This document shows positions 16,851 to 26,206 of a DNA stretch of 64,000 nucleotides, piece after piece. A program made the position numbers and the translations under genes. Numbering within the stretch: position 1 is the first letter of the stretch; the number at the start of each line of letters is the position of its first letter. The notes beneath the pieces were generated by a model, which saw nothing but the letters and a program-made list of their open reading frames with translations, ran no database searches and had not been told where the DNA came from. This stretch comes from Pseudoruegeria aquimaris (lineage in GTDB: Bacteria > Pseudomonadota > Alphaproteobacteria > Rhodobacterales > Rhodobacteraceae): contig NZ_FWFQ01000005.1 in the NCBI RefSeq assembly GCF_900172235.1, positions 87,963 to 151,962 on the forward strand. Reading direction: 5' to 3'.

Positions 16851-17840
16851 ATGGACAGAGTCGCAGACCAAAACGGCGCAGGCGGGTTTCTCTACCCCGC
16901 GATCGCCCCCTTTGACCAGCGCACGCTGGATGTCGGGGAAGGCCACCGGCTCTACGTCGAGCAATGCGGCAATCCGGACGGCATTCCCGTGGTGGTTCTG
17001 CACGGCGGCCCCGGCGGGGGGTGCAGCCCTGCGATGCGGCGGTATTTCGATCCGCAGGCCTATCGCATCATCCTGTTCGACCAGCGCGGCTGCGGGCGCT
17101 CCCGCCCCCATGCCTCGGTGGAGGACAATACCACCTGGCATCTCGTCCGGGACATCGAGACCATCCGCGCGGCGCTCGGCATCGAGCGTTGGATCGTTTT
17201 CGGCGGCAGCTGGGGCGCGACCCTGGCGCTGATCTACGCCGAGACCCACCCCGATCGCGCCGCCGCGCTGGTGCTGCGGGGGGTGTTCCTGATGATGCAG
17301 CGGGAACTGGACTGGTTCTACGGCGGCGGGGCCGGTGCCTTCTGGCCCGAGATCTGGGACGATTTCGTCAGCCTGATCCCCGAGGAGGAGCGCGGCGACC
17401 TGATTGCCGCCTACCACGCGCGCCTGTTCTCCGGCGACCGGGTGCAGGAATCCCGCTTCGCCCGCGCCTGGGCCGGGTGGGAGAACGCGCTGGCTTCCAT
17501 CCACAACCAGGGCGCGCGGATGGAAGCGCCTTCGGACTACGCCCGCGCCTTCGCACGGCTCGAAAACCACTACTTCGTCAACAAGGGCTTCCTCGAGGAG
17601 GATGGCCAGATCCTGCGCGATCTGCCGAAGATCGCCCATATCCCGGTGTCCATCGTGCAGGGCCGGTTCGACATGATCTGCCCGCCGCGCTCGGCCTATG
17701 ATCTTGCCAAGGCCCTGCCGCACGCCCGCCTGAAGATGGTGCACCTTGCGGGCCACGCGCTTTCGGAAGCCGGGATCACGGCGGAGCTGGTGAAGGAAAT
17801 GAACGCGCTGCGGCTGCGGCGCACAGCACTCATGCTCTGA
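16851..17840 (+). CDS. pip: proline iminopeptidase
   Basis: A 329-residue alpha/beta-hydrolase that removes N-terminal proline from peptides. Family features: HGGPGGGC oxyanion region, DQRGCGRS, nucleophile in GGSWG, the acid in QGRFDMICP and the base in [14 protein letters not shown] ends 8 bases before the ATG and no clear ribosome site is present, so the mRNA may be almost leaderless. It is divergent from ubiG with 67 bp between starts. Confidence 0.94.
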   Translation: MDRVADQNGAGGFLYPAIAPFDQRTLDVGEGHRLYVEQCGNPDGIPVVVLHGGPGGGCSPAMRRYFDPQAYRIILFDQRGCGRSRPHASVEDNTTWHLVRDIETIRAALGIERWIVFGGSWGATLALIYAETHPDRAAALVLRGVFLMMQRELDWFYGGGAGAFWPEIWDDFVSLIPEEERGDLIAAYHARLFSGDRVQESRFARAWAGWENALASIHNQGARMEAPSDYARAFARLENHYFVNKGFLEEDGQILRDLPKIAHIPVSIVQGRFDMICPPRSAYDLAKALPHARLKMVHLAGHALSEAGITAELVKEMNALRLRRTALML

Positions 17841-17912
17841 CGCACAGGACGATCATTGATCGCGCACCCACCCGCGTTACCCTTTGTGTAAAGCCAGCAG
17901 GAGGAGCCAGCG

Positions 17913-18542
17913 ATGAGTGACGAGACCCCGAAAATCGAAGAGCGCGAGAACGGGCCGCTCATCGCGAAACACATCCGCAGCCTGACGGGCGAGGATGGCG
18001 CGGCGCTGGAGGTGAAGCCGGTCATGGCCCTGTGCCGCTGCGGGCAGAGCGCGAACAAGCCCTTCTGTGATGGCACGCACACCAAGATTGGTTTTGAAAG
18101 CCGGGGCGGCAAGCCCGAAGGCCCGGACCGGTTCTTCACCTATGAAGGCAGGGAGGTGACCGTCTCTTTCAACCCGCGCCTCTGCGGCCATGCGGCGGAA
18201 TGCGGGCGGATCGCCTCCAACATCTTCGACGTGAACCAGAAGCCCTGGGTGCAGCCCGACAATGGCACCGTGGCGCAGGTGGAGGCCGTGGTGGCGGCCT
18301 GCCCGTCGGGGGCGCTTCAGATGGGCACGCCGCCGCAGACAATCGTCGATGAAACCCGCGCCCAGATCACGGTGCAGAAGGATGGGCCTTATTGGGTCAC
18401 CGGGGTGCCGGTGGTGACGGATGCCACCGCGGAAGGGGTTTCGGAGCGGAAATACATCCTGTGCCGGTGCGGGAAATCCGGCAACAAGCCCTATTGCGAC
18501 GGCACGCACCGCAGCGCGGGGTGGAAGAGCGGGAATACTTGA
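17913..18542 (+). CDS. CDGSH / divergent ferredoxin / CDGSH iron-sulfur protein
   Basis: A 209-residue protein with three possible cluster sites. A CDGSH finger at C41-x-C43-x8-C52-x3-H56 and a second at C184-x-C186-x8-C195-x3-H199 flank a divergent 4Fe-4S-like segment (C91, C97, C130-PSGAL). CDGSH domains bind 2Fe-2S clusters with one His ligand and transfer clusters or electrons. The role of the triple protein is unknown. A clear ribosome site (AGGAGG) is present 9 bases upstream. Confidence 0.86.
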   Translation: MSDETPKIEERENGPLIAKHIRSLTGEDGAALEVKPVMALCRCGQSANKPFCDGTHTKIGFESRGGKPEGPDRFFTYEGREVTVSFNPRLCGHAAECGRIASNIFDVNQKPWVQPDNGTVAQVEAVVAACPSGALQMGTPPQTIVDETRAQITVQKDGPYWVTGVPVVTDATAEGVSERKYILCRCGKSGNKPYCDGTHRSAGWKSGNT

Positions 18543-18566
18543 GGATCGTTCGATAGGGCCATGGTA

Positions 18567-18620
18567 GCGCCGTCCCGAGGGGTGGCGCATGCGCGCCGCC
18601 CCGTGGGGGCGGGACGGCGC
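18567..18620. repeat. nested 11-bp plus 10-bp inverted repeat between convergent genes
   Basis: The outer arms GCGCCGTCCCG (18567-18577) and CGGGACGGCGC (18610-18620) are perfect complements. Inside them GGGGTGGCGC (18579-18588) pairs with GCGCCGCCCC (18593-18602), with one T-G pair and loop ATGC. No T-run follows on either strand, so it is not a standard intrinsic terminator. It sits between the stops of the CDGSH gene and the aldo/keto reductase. Confidence 0.8.
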
Positions 18621-18650
18621 GGCCTAACAGTGCCTGTTGGGCGAAAAATA

Positions 18651-19679
18651 CTACGACTCCGACGAGCGCGCCCAGAGGTTGATCTCCCCGAGATCGGTGT
18701 TCTCGTCGATCGCGGCCAGTTCTTCGGCGGTGAATTCGAGGTTGCCGACGGCGCCCACGCAATCCTCCACCTGCGAGGGTTTGGAGGCCCCGATCAGCGC
18801 CGTGGTGATGCCGCCGTCGCGCAGCACCCAGGCAATCGCCATCTGCGCCAGCGTCTGCCCGCGCGCCTGCGCGATCTCGTTCAGCTTGTTGAGCTTCTTC
18901 ACCGAGTCCGCGTTCACCAGCGCCTGATCGAGGGATTTGCCCTGCGTGGCGCGGCTGCCCTCGGGCACGCCGTTCAGGTATTTCGCGGTCAGCAGCCCCT
19001 GCGCCAGCGGGGTGAAGGCGATGGAGCCGATGCCGAGCTCCTTCAACGTGTCCTTCAGCCCGTCCTCCTCGACCCAGCGGTTGAGCATGTTGTAGCTCGG
19101 CTGGTGGATCAGGCAGGGGGTGCCGAGATCCTTGAGGATCGCCGCCGCCTCGCGGGTGCGCCGTGAGTTGTAGGAGGAGATGCCGACGTAGAGCGCCTTG
19201 CCCGCGCGCACGATGTCGTGCAGCGCCTGCATGGTTTCCTCAAGCGGCGTGTCCGGGTCGAAGCGGTGGGAGTAGAAGATGTCCACGTAGTCGAGCCCCA
19301 TGCGCTTGAGGCTCTGGTCGCAGGAGGCCATCAGGTATTTGCGCGAGCCGAATTCGCCGTAGGGGCCGTCCCACATCATGTAGCCGGCCTTGGACGAGAT
19401 GACCAGCTCATCGCGGTAGCCGGCGAAATCGGTTCTCAGGATCTCGCCGAAGGCTTCCTCGGCGCTGCCCGGGGGCGGGCCGTAGTTGTTGGCCAGGTCG
19501 AAATGGGTGATGCCCTTGTCGAAGGCCGTCCGGCAGATCGCGCGCTTGGTGTCATGCGGGGTGTCGTGGCCGAAGTTGTGCCACAGCCCGAGCGAGATCG
19601 CCGGCAGCTTCAGCCCGGAGCGCCCGCAGCGGCGGTAGGGCATGGTCTGGTAGCGGTCGGCGGCGGGAACATAGGGCAT
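18651..19679 (-). CDS. aldo/keto reductase, YghZ/Gpr-like
   Basis: A 342-residue NADPH-dependent aldo/keto reductase. The catalytic Tyr region is FDLANNYGPPPGSAEEAFGE, the Lys is in ISSKAGY and the His in IFYSHRFD; YVGISSYNS and the cofactor region GASKPSQVEDC follow. The arrangement matches YghZ-like enzymes, which reduce L-glyceraldehyde 3-phosphate or methylglyoxal-type carbonyls. The physiological substrate is not certain. It is convergent with the CDGSH gene and divergent from the rimP operon. Confidence 0.88.
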   Translation of the reverse strand: MPYVPAADRYQTMPYRRCGRSGLKLPAISLGLWHNFGHDTPHDTKRAICRTAFDKGITHFDLANNYGPPPGSAEEAFGEILRTDFAGYRDELVISSKAGYMMWDGPYGEFGSRKYLMASCDQSLKRMGLDYVDIFYSHRFDPDTPLEETMQALHDIVRAGKALYVGISSYNSRRTREAAAILKDLGTPCLIHQPSYNMLNRWVEEDGLKDTLKELGIGSIAFTPLAQGLLTAKYLNGVPEGSRATQGKSLDQALVNADSVKKLNKLNEIAQARGQTLAQMAIAWVLRDGGITTALIGASKPSQVEDCVGAVGNLEFTAEELAAIDENTDLGEINLWARSSES

Positions 19680-19818
19680 GGGAAAGCTCCGAAACGGCTG
19701 TTGCGTGTTGCGCCTTGTGTGGGCGGTGACCTCGGGGCTGTCAACCTTGGTTCCGGCGGCGGGCCACCCGTGCGGCGGGCATGCGAACCCGTGTGCGCGT
19801 CATTGTGAACGCGCCCCC

Positions 19819-19847
19819 TTGCAGACTCGAGATCAAGGGCGTATATC
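19819..19847 (+). promoter_or_regulatory. candidate sigma70 promoter of the rimP-nusA-infB operon
   Basis: TTGCAG at 19819-19824, a 17-base spacer and TATATC at 19842-19847. A start near 19854 would give a leader of about 80 bases that contains the terminator-like hairpin at 19896-19919. Confidence 0.6.
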
Positions 19848-19895
19848 CCCCTTAACAGCGGCGGTTGGCCTCGGTCAGCCCCACCGAAAAAGTTC

Positions 19896-19919
19896 AGCGG
19901 GCCGCAAGCCCGCTTTTTT
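19896..19919 (+). terminator. intrinsic-terminator-like hairpin in the rimP leader (possible attenuator)
   Basis: A perfect 7-bp stem AGCGGGC / GCCCGCT with loop CGCAA runs straight into six T, 15 bases before the rimP start codon. No plus-strand gene ends within 1.3 kb upstream, so it most likely acts on the rimP transcript itself. An imperfect hairpin (about 19862-19886) precedes it. Confidence 0.75.
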
Positions 19920-19934
19920 GTTTTGGAGACACCC

Positions 19935-20525
19935 TTGTCTGACCTGATCGCAAAAGCCGCCATCGACAGGCGCCTTGCCGAGATCGTCCAGCCCGTGATC
20001 GAGGATCTGGGCTTCGAACTCGTGCGGATCCGCCTGATGAGCGGCAAGACCTCGACGCTGCAGATCATGGCCGAGCGCCCCGAGGGCGGCATCGAAGTGG
20101 ACGAATGCGCGACGATTTCCACCGCGGTGAGCGCGATCCTCGACGTGGAAGATCCGATCGCCGACAACTACACGCTGGAAGTCTCCAGCCCCGGCATCGA
20201 TCGCCCGCTGACGCGGCTGAAGGATTTCGACACCTTCGAGGGCTACGAGGCCAAGATCGAGACGAGCGAGCTGATCGACGGCCGCAAGCGCTTCAAGGGC
20301 ATCCTCAAGGGCACCGAGGATGACGAAGTGCTGATCGAAATCGAGAACAACGGCGAAGACGTCATCATCGGGCTCAAGTTCGACTGGCTCTCCGACGCCA
20401 AGCTCGTGCTGACCGACGAGCTCATCAACGAAATGCTCCGCCAGCGCAAGGCCGCCGGCATCGTCGACGAAGATCAGTTCGACGACATCGAAACAGACGA
20501 AGACACCGCTTCCGAGGAGGAGTGA
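19935..20525 (+). CDS. rimP: ribosome maturation factor RimP
   Basis: A 196-residue factor for 30S subunit maturation. Typical features: [18 protein letters not shown] at the N-terminal domain and [14 protein letters not shown] at the domain junction, followed by the SH3-like C-terminal domain and an acidic tail. The start is placed at TTG 19935 because GGAG lies 6 bases upstream and the protein then begins MSDLIAKAA; a TTG four codons earlier would put that site inside the gene. It is first in the rimP-nusA-ylxR-infB operon. Confidence 0.95.
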   Translation: MSDLIAKAAIDRRLAEIVQPVIEDLGFELVRIRLMSGKTSTLQIMAERPEGGIEVDECATISTAVSAILDVEDPIADNYTLEVSSPGIDRPLTRLKDFDTFEGYEAKIETSELIDGRKRFKGILKGTEDDEVLIEIENNGEDVIIGLKFDWLSDAKLVLTDELINEMLRQRKAAGIVDEDQFDDIETDEDTASEEE

Positions 20526-20527
20526 AC

Positions 20528-22162
20528 ATGGCAATTACCTCAGCAAACCAGCTTGAGCTGCTCCAGACGGCCGAGGCCGTGGCCCGCGAGAAGATGATCG
20601 ATCCGGCGCTGGTGATCGAGGCGATGGAAGAGTCCCTCGCCCGCGCCGCGAAGTCGCGCTACGGCGCCGAAATGGACATCCGCGTCTCCATCGACCGCAA
20701 GACGGGCAAGGCGACGTTCACCCGCGTGCGCACCGTGGTGGCCGACGACGAACTGGAGAACTACCAGGCCGAGCTCACCGTCGAGCAGGCCAAGCAATAC
20801 ATGGAAAACCCGCAGATCGGCGACGAGCTGCGCGACGAGGTGCCGCCGGTCGAACTGGGCCGCATCGCCGCCCAGAGCGCCAAGCAGGTGATCCTGCAGA
20901 AGGTGCGCGAAGCCGAGCGTGACCGCCAGTACGAGGAATTCAAGGATCGCGTCGGCACCATCATCAACGGCGTGGTGAAGCGCGAGGAATACGGCAACGT
21001 CATCGTGGACGTGGGCCGCGGCGAAGCCGTGCTGCGCCGCAACGAGAAGATCGGCCGCGAAAGCTACCGCCCGAACGATCGCATCCGCTGCTACATCAAG
21101 GACGTGCGCCGCGAAGTGCGTGGCCCGCAGATCTTCCTGAGCCGCACCGCGCCCGAATTCATGGCCGAGCTGTTCAAGATGGAAGTGCCGGAGATCTACG
21201 ACGGCATCATCGAGATCAAGGCCGTGGCCCGCGATCCGGGCTCCCGCGCGAAGATCGCCGTCATCTCCTACGATGGCTCCATCGATCCGGTGGGCGCCTG
21301 CGTGGGTATGCGCGGCTCCCGCGTGCAAGCCGTCGTGAACGAGCTGCAGGGCGAGAAGATCGACATCATCCCGTGGAACGAGGATGCACCGACCTTCCTC
21401 GTGAATGCGCTGCAGCCGGCGGAAGTCTCGAAGGTGGTGCTCGATGAGGACGCCGGCAAGATCGAGGTGGTGGTGCCCGACGAGCAGCTTTCGCTCGCCA
21501 TCGGCCGCCGCGGCCAGAACGTGCGCCTCGCCAGCCAGCTGACAGGCCTCGACATCGACATCATGACGGAAGCCGAGGAATCGGCCCGCCGCCAGGCCGA
21601 GTTCGAAGAGCGCACCAAGCTGTTCATGGATACGCTGGATCTGGACGAGTTCTTCGCCCAGCTGCTGGTCTCCGAAGGTTTCACCAACCTCGAAGAGGTT
21701 GCCTACGTGGAACTGGACGAGCTTCTGGTCATCGACGGCGTGGACGAAGGCACCGCCGAGGAACTCCAGGCCCGTGCACGCGACTACCTCGAAGAGCAGA
21801 ACCGCAAGGCGCTGGAGCACGCGCGTGAGCTGGGCGTCGAAGACAGCCTGGTTGAATTCGAGGGCCTCACGCCCCAGATGATTGAGGCACTTGCCGAGGA
21901 CGGCGTGAAATCGCTCGACGATTTCGCCACCTGCGCGGATTGGGAACTGGCCGGTGGCTGGACGACCGTGGACGGGCAGCGCGTCAAGGACGACGGTATC
22001 CTCGAGAAATTCGACGTGAGCCTCGAAGAGGCGCAGAACCTCGTGATGACGGCCCGCATCCAGCTTGGCTGGGTGGATCCGGTCGAGCTTGAAGGCGAGG
22101 ACGACGCCGAAGAAGACGCCCTTGCCGAAGGCGAAGAAGCCGCCGCGGAGGACGAGGCCTGA
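20528..22162 (+). CDS. nusA: transcription termination/antitermination factor NusA
   Basis: A 544-residue RNA-polymerase-binding factor controlling pausing, termination and antitermination. It has an N-terminal polymerase-binding domain ([12 protein letters not shown]), an S1 domain with [16 protein letters not shown], two KH domains ([17 protein letters not shown] and [13 protein letters not shown]), and an acidic C-terminal extension with helix-hairpin-helix-like repeats, typical of Gram-negative NusA. GGAGG precedes the ATG. It starts 2 bases after the rimP stop. Confidence 0.97.
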   Translation: MAITSANQLELLQTAEAVAREKMIDPALVIEAMEESLARAAKSRYGAEMDIRVSIDRKTGKATFTRVRTVVADDELENYQAELTVEQAKQYMENPQIGDELRDEVPPVELGRIAAQSAKQVILQKVREAERDRQYEEFKDRVGTIINGVVKREEYGNVIVDVGRGEAVLRRNEKIGRESYRPNDRIRCYIKDVRREVRGPQIFLSRTAPEFMAELFKMEVPEIYDGIIEIKAVARDPGSRAKIAVISYDGSIDPVGACVGMRGSRVQAVVNELQGEKIDIIPWNEDAPTFLVNALQPAEVSKVVLDEDAGKIEVVVPDEQLSLAIGRRGQNVRLASQLTGLDIDIMTEAEESARRQAEFEERTKLFMDTLDLDEFFAQLLVSEGFTNLEEVAYVELDELLVIDGVDEGTAEELQARARDYLEEQNRKALEHARELGVEDSLVEFEGLTPQMIEALAEDGVKSLDDFATCADWELAGGWTTVDGQRVKDDGILEKFDVSLEEAQNLVMTARIQLGWVDPVELEGEDDAEEDALAEGEEAAAEDEA

Positions 22163-22188
22163 TTTCAGGCCTCGGAGGGCTTGAGCGC

Positions 22189-22821
22189 ATGTCGCGGGGT
22201 GGCCGAGACAAGCAGCGGGGAGACCCCGAACGCCGGTGCATCGCCACCGGCGAGGTGGCGCCGAAGGCGGGGCTGATCCGTTTCGTCGTCGGCCCTGATG
22301 GCTCCGTGGTGCCCGATCTGGCCGGCAAGCTGCCGGGGCGGGGGCTCTGGGTTTCGGCGGATCGGGCGGCCCTGGATCTGGCGGCCCGCAAGAAGCTGTT
22401 CAGCCGGGCCGCGCGCCAGCAGGTGAACGTGCCGGAGGGGCTCGCGGACCGGGTCGAGGCGCTGCTGGCGCAGCGTGTGATCGAGCTGATCTCGCTGGCC
22501 CGGAAGGCCGGGCTCGCGGTGACGGGCTTCGAAAAGGTGAAAGACTGGATCGTATCGGGCCACGGGGTGGTCCTGATCCAGGCAAATGACGGATCGGAGC
22601 GTGGCAAATCAAAGCTGCGCCCACCGCCCGGGGAAGGGGCCTATATCGGCGTTTTGAGTGCGTCGGAATTGGGTTTGGCTTTCGGGCGGGAAAATGTGAT
22701 ACATGGCGCGCTCGCGGCTGGTGGACTCACGACACGTGTTGTAGAGGAAGCCACGAAACTTACGGGTTTGCGCGATAAGAACGGTGGAACGTCCACCGGA
22801 AAGGGTACGAAGACCACATGA
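22189..22821 (+). CDS. YlxR-domain (DUF448) RNA-binding protein fused to an L7Ae-like domain
   Basis: A 210-residue protein with two parts. The N-terminal YlxR domain contains [20 protein letters not shown] and [12 protein letters not shown]. The C-terminal half, from about residue 95 ([22 protein letters not shown]), is an L7Ae/L30e-like RNA-binding fold. The fusion is common in alphaproteobacteria, where Gram-positive bacteria have two separate genes at this locus. It sits between nusA and infB and overlaps infB by ATGA. A role in transcription or translation is inferred from context; YlxR has been linked to RNase P in other bacteria. Confidence 0.88.
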   Translation: MSRGGRDKQRGDPERRCIATGEVAPKAGLIRFVVGPDGSVVPDLAGKLPGRGLWVSADRAALDLAARKKLFSRAARQQVNVPEGLADRVEALLAQRVIELISLARKAGLAVTGFEKVKDWIVSGHGVVLIQANDGSERGKSKLRPPPGEGAYIGVLSASELGLAFGRENVIHGALAAGGLTTRVVEEATKLTGLRDKNGGTSTGKGTKTT

Positions 22822-25331
22822 GCGATAGCGACGGCAAAAAGACACTGGGCCTGCGGGGCGGGCCGCGTTCCGGCAATGTGAAGCAGAGCTTTTCCCATGG
22901 CCGCACGAAGAACGTGGTCGTGGAAACCAAACGCAAGCGCGTTGTGGTGCCCAAGCCCGGCGCCACGAAGTCTGCCGGCGGTGGAACGCCGGGTGGCGAC
23001 GCCTCCAAACGCCCGGCCGGGATTTCCGATGCGGAAATGCAGCGCCGTCTGAAGGCACTCCAGGCCGCCAAGGCCCGTGAAGCCGAGGACGAAGCACGCC
23101 GCAAGGCCGAGGAAGAAGCGCGCGCCGCGGAGCGCGAGCGCCGCCGGGCCGAGCAGGAAGCCAAGGAACGCGAGGAGCAGGAGCGCCTGGAGCGCGCCCG
23201 CCAGCGTGCCGAGGAAGAAGAACGCAAGACCAAGGAAGCGGAAGAAGCCAAGAAACGCGAAGCCGCCGCAGCGGCCCGCGCGAAGGATGATCGTGCCACG
23301 GCCTCCGCGCCGCAGCCGCAACCCGGCCGCGAGGACACCGGCCCCCGCGGTGGCGGCAAGCCCGGCACCAGCGATCGCAAGTCCGACCGCGACAACCGGG
23401 ATCGCCCGGCCCGCAAGGGTGGCCGCGACGATGGCCGCCGTTCCGGCAAGCTGACGCTGAACCAGGCTCTGTCGGGTGGCGACGGCCGCCAACGCTCCGT
23501 GGCCGCGATGCGCCGCAAGCAGGAGCGCGCCCGCCAGAAGGCGATGGGTGGCGCGCAAGAGCGTGAAAAGGTGATCCGCGAGGTTCAGCTGCCGGAAACC
23601 ATCGTGGTTTCGGAGCTGGCCAACCGTATGGCCGAACGCGTGGCGGACGTCGTGAAAGAGCTCATGAAAATGGGCATGATGGTCAACCAGAACCAGGCGA
23701 TCGACGCCGATACCGCCGAGCTGATCATCGAGGAATTCGGCCACAAGATCGTCCGTGTCTCCGATGCCGACGTGGAAGACGTGATCGATACCGTGGAGGA
23801 CAAGCCGGAAGATCTGGAGCCCCGCCCGCCGGTGATCACCATCATGGGCCACGTGGACCACGGCAAGACCTCGCTGCTGGACGCGATCCGCGATGCGAAA
23901 GTGGTTGCCGGCGAAGCCGGTGGCATCACCCAGCACATCGGCGCCTACCAGGTGACGACGGACTCCGGCGCGGTTCTGACCTTCCTCGACACACCGGGCC
24001 ACGCCGCCTTCACCTCCATGCGGGCCCGCGGGGCCCAGGTGACGGACATCGTGGTGCTCGTGGTGGCCGCCGATGACTCGGTGATGCCGCAGACGGTGGA
24101 AGCCATCAATCACGCCAAGGCCGCCGGCGTGCCGATGATCGTTGCGATCAACAAGTGCGACAAGCCCGAGGCCGATCCGATGCGCGTGCGCACCGAGCTT
24201 CTGCAGCACGAGGTCGTCGTCGAGGCGATGTCGGGCGACGTGCAGGATGTCGAGGTCTCCGCCATCACCGGCAAGGGGCTCGACGAGCTTCTGGAAGCCA
24301 TCGCGCTGCAGGCTGAGATCCTGGAACTGAAGGCGAACCCGAAACGTGCCGCCTCCGGCGCAGTCATCGAGGCCCAGCTGGACGTGGGCCGCGGCCCGGT
24401 TGCCACCGTTCTCGTACAGAACGGCACGCTGCACAAAGGCGATATTTTCGTCGTCGGCGAGCAGTGGGGCAAGGTCCGTGCGCTGATCAACGACAAGGGC
24501 GAGCGCGTCGATGAAGCGGGCCCCTCCGTGCCGGTCGAGGTCCTGGGCCTGAACGGCACCCCGGAAGCCGGGGACGTGCTGAACGTGGTCGACACCGAGG
24601 CGCAGGCCCGCGAGATTGCCGAATACCGTGAGCAGGCCGCGAAAGACAAACGTGCTGCTGCCGGTGCCGCGACGACGCTGGAACAGCTGATGGCGAAAGC
24701 CAAAGAAGACGAGAACATGGTCGAGCTGCCGATTCTCGTGAAGGCCGACGTTCAGGGCTCTGCCGAGGCCATCGTTCAGGCGATGGAAAAGATCGGCAAT
24801 GACGAGGTGCGCGTGCGCGTGCTGCACTCCGGTGTGGGCGCGATCACCGAATCCGACATCGGCCTTGCGGAAGCCTCCGGCGCGCCGGTCTTCGGCTTCA
24901 ACGTCCGCGCCAATGCTTCGGCCCGCAACACCGCGAACCAGAAGGGCATCGAGATCCGCTACTACTCGGTGATCTACGATCTGGTGGATGACGTGAAGGC
25001 GGCCGCTTCCGGCCTGCTCTCTGCCGAGATCCGCGAGAAGTTCATCGGGTACGCCTCGATCAAGGAAGTCTTCAAGGTTACGGGCGTTGGCAAGGTTGCC
25101 GGCTGTCTCGTGACCGAGGGCGTTGCCCGCCGCTCCGCCGGCGTGCGCCTGCTGCGCGACGACGTGGTGATTCACGAAGGCACGCTGAAGACGCTCAAGC
25201 GCTTCAAGGACGAGGTCAAGGAAGTGCAGTCTGGCCAGGAGTGCGGCATGGCCTTCGAGAACTACGATGACATCCGCCCCGGCGACGTGATCGAGATCTT
25301 CGAACGCGAGGAAGTTGAGCGCACGCTCTGA
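22818..25331 (+). CDS. infB: translation initiation factor IF-2
   Basis: An 837-residue GTPase that brings initiator tRNA to the 30S subunit. The N-terminus is a long charged helical region rich in Ala, Arg, Glu and Lys (about residues 60-230). The GTPase domain follows: G1 GHVDHGKT at about 344-351, G3 DTPGHAAF, G4 NKCDKPEAD. Domains II-IV include the C-terminal initiator-tRNA-binding part. It is the last gene of the operon and is followed by a strong terminator. Confidence 0.97.
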   Translation: MSDSDGKKTLGLRGGPRSGNVKQSFSHGRTKNVVVETKRKRVVVPKPGATKSAGGGTPGGDASKRPAGISDAEMQRRLKALQAAKAREAEDEARRKAEEEARAAERERRRAEQEAKEREEQERLERARQRAEEEERKTKEAEEAKKREAAAAARAKDDRATASAPQPQPGREDTGPRGGGKPGTSDRKSDRDNRDRPARKGGRDDGRRSGKLTLNQALSGGDGRQRSVAAMRRKQERARQKAMGGAQEREKVIREVQLPETIVVSELANRMAERVADVVKELMKMGMMVNQNQAIDADTAELIIEEFGHKIVRVSDADVEDVIDTVEDKPEDLEPRPPVITIMGHVDHGKTSLLDAIRDAKVVAGEAGGITQHIGAYQVTTDSGAVLTFLDTPGHAAFTSMRARGAQVTDIVVLVVAADDSVMPQTVEAINHAKAAGVPMIVAINKCDKPEADPMRVRTELLQHEVVVEAMSGDVQDVEVSAITGKGLDELLEAIALQAEILELKANPKRAASGAVIEAQLDVGRGPVATVLVQNGTLHKGDIFVVGEQWGKVRALINDKGERVDEAGPSVPVEVLGLNGTPEAGDVLNVVDTEAQAREIAEYREQAAKDKRAAAGAATTLEQLMAKAKEDENMVELPILVKADVQGSAEAIVQAMEKIGNDEVRVRVLHSGVGAITESDIGLAEASGAPVFGFNVRANASARNTANQKGIEIRYYSVIYDLVDDVKAAASGLLSAEIREKFIGYASIKEVFKVTGVGKVAGCLVTEGVARRSAGVRLLRDDVVIHEGTLKTLKRFKDEVKEVQSGQECGMAFENYDDIRPGDVIEIFEREEVERTL

Positions 25332-25355
25332 TCGCCGCACAGCGGGAAGCATTCA

Positions 25356-25384
25356 AAGGGCCGCCTTCGGGCGGCCCTTTTTTG
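25356..25384 (+). terminator. intrinsic terminator after infB
   Basis: Ten-bp stem AAGGGCCGCC / GGCGGCCCTT with a TTCG tetraloop and a run of T. It ends the rimP-infB operon 25 bases after the infB stop. Confidence 0.93.
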
Positions 25385-25432
25385 CTGTGGGATGACTCTT
25401 TTGGGGTGGGAATGCCGGGCTGGACAAAAGAA

Positions 25433-25464
25433 AAAGGACAAGGCTTTCACCTTGTCCTTTTTTC
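25433..25464 (-). terminator. terminator of the 45-residue gene (bidirectional form)
   Basis: An 11-bp perfect stem AAAGGACAAGG / CCTTGTCCTTT with loop CTTTCA. It has T-rich tails on both strands. On the minus strand it lies 30 bases after the stop of the small gene at 25494-25631. Confidence 0.85.
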
Positions 25465-25493
25465 TTTCCGTTGGTCCGGAGACCGAGATGATA

Positions 25494-25631
25494 TCAGGCA
25501 GCCTTGCCAGCCACCGGGTAGCCTTCGAAGTCGCGCGAACCGACGCGTACGACGATCTTCCCGTTGCTCAGTGCGCGGATGAAAGTCCCCTGCACCGAGA
25601 CATAACTGCCCAGAGTGATCGTTTTCATCAT
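25494..25631 (-). CDS. conserved-looking small protein, 45 residues, function unknown
   Basis: A 45-residue protein beginning MMKTITLGSYVSVQGTF and ending with GYPVAGKAA. It is compact and beta-rich in look, with alternating hydrophobic residues (KIVVRVGSRDF), and has no signal peptide or membrane segment. Support for a real gene: a GGGGAG ribosome site 9 bases before the first ATG, normal GC-rich codon use inside an AT-rich surrounding, and a strong terminator right after the stop. I cannot assign a function. Its upstream region (25632-25807) is AT-rich and has a TATAAA box on the minus strand at 25670-25675 without a clear -35. Confidence 0.75.
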   Translation of the reverse strand: MMKTITLGSYVSVQGTFIRALSNGKIVVRVGSRDFEGYPVAGKAA

Positions 25632-25807
25632 TTCCAATTTCTCCCCAGTCAAAATTGGTGTGGATGGATTTTATATGGAAACTGATTAACAAAACACCAT
25701 GTTTTCTCAACGTAAGTTGAACATTTTGACACTTCTGAAAGGATTTCGTTACGTCAGATTCACAAATCCGTTGTAGATCAACGGGTTGGAAAACTGTTGC
25801 GAAAACA

Positions 25808-26206
25808 TCACAACCAGTCGCGAAGTATCGGAATCAAAGGCAGATCGGCGGCCGGCATCGGGTACTTGGACAGCTCCCTGACATGCGCCCACTTGATGGT
25901 CTGCCCTTCGCGGGGGACGACCGTGCCTTCCCACTTCCGGCAGATGTAGAGCGGCATCAACAGGTGGAACGATTCGTAGCTGTGGCTGGCGAAGGTGAGC
26001 GGCGCGAGGCAGCTTTCCCAGGTATTGATTCCCAGTTCCTCGTGCAGCTCCCGGATCAAGGCGGCCTCGGGCGTTTCGCCGGGCTCCACCTTGCCACCGG
26101 GGAACTCCCAGAGCCCGGCCATGGATTTGCCTTCGGGCCTCTGGGCGATGAGCACGCGCCCGTCGACATCGACGAGCGCCACGGCGGAGACGAGCACAAC
26201 TTTCAC
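25808..26206 (-). CDS. mutT: 8-oxo-dGTP diphosphatase MutT (NUDIX)
   Basis: A 132-residue NUDIX enzyme of MutT type that removes oxidised guanine nucleotides from the pool and so limits A:T to C:G mutations. The Nudix box is GGKVEPGE, seven residues, then RELHEELGI, preceded by GLWEFPGGK, a hallmark of the MutT branch. The start is GTG, overlapping the argJ stop (GTGA), so mutT is coupled to argJ. Confidence 0.9.
   Translation of the reverse strand: MKVVLVSAVALVDVDGRVLIAQRPEGKSMAGLWEFPGGKVEPGETPEAALIRELHEELGINTWESCLAPLTFASHSYESFHLLMPLYICRKWEGTVVPREGQTIKWAHVRELSKYPMPAADLPLIPILRDWL

Noticed and set aside
22641..25352. A 903-codon minus-strand frame opposite infB
   Set aside because: Composition (His, Leu, Gly repeats) is that of an antisense shadow; infB has all GTPase motifs.
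25392..25685. A 97-codon plus-strand frame after infB
   Set aside because: It begins after the infB terminator, has mixed composition and runs through a second terminator; the minus-strand 45-codon gene explains the region better.
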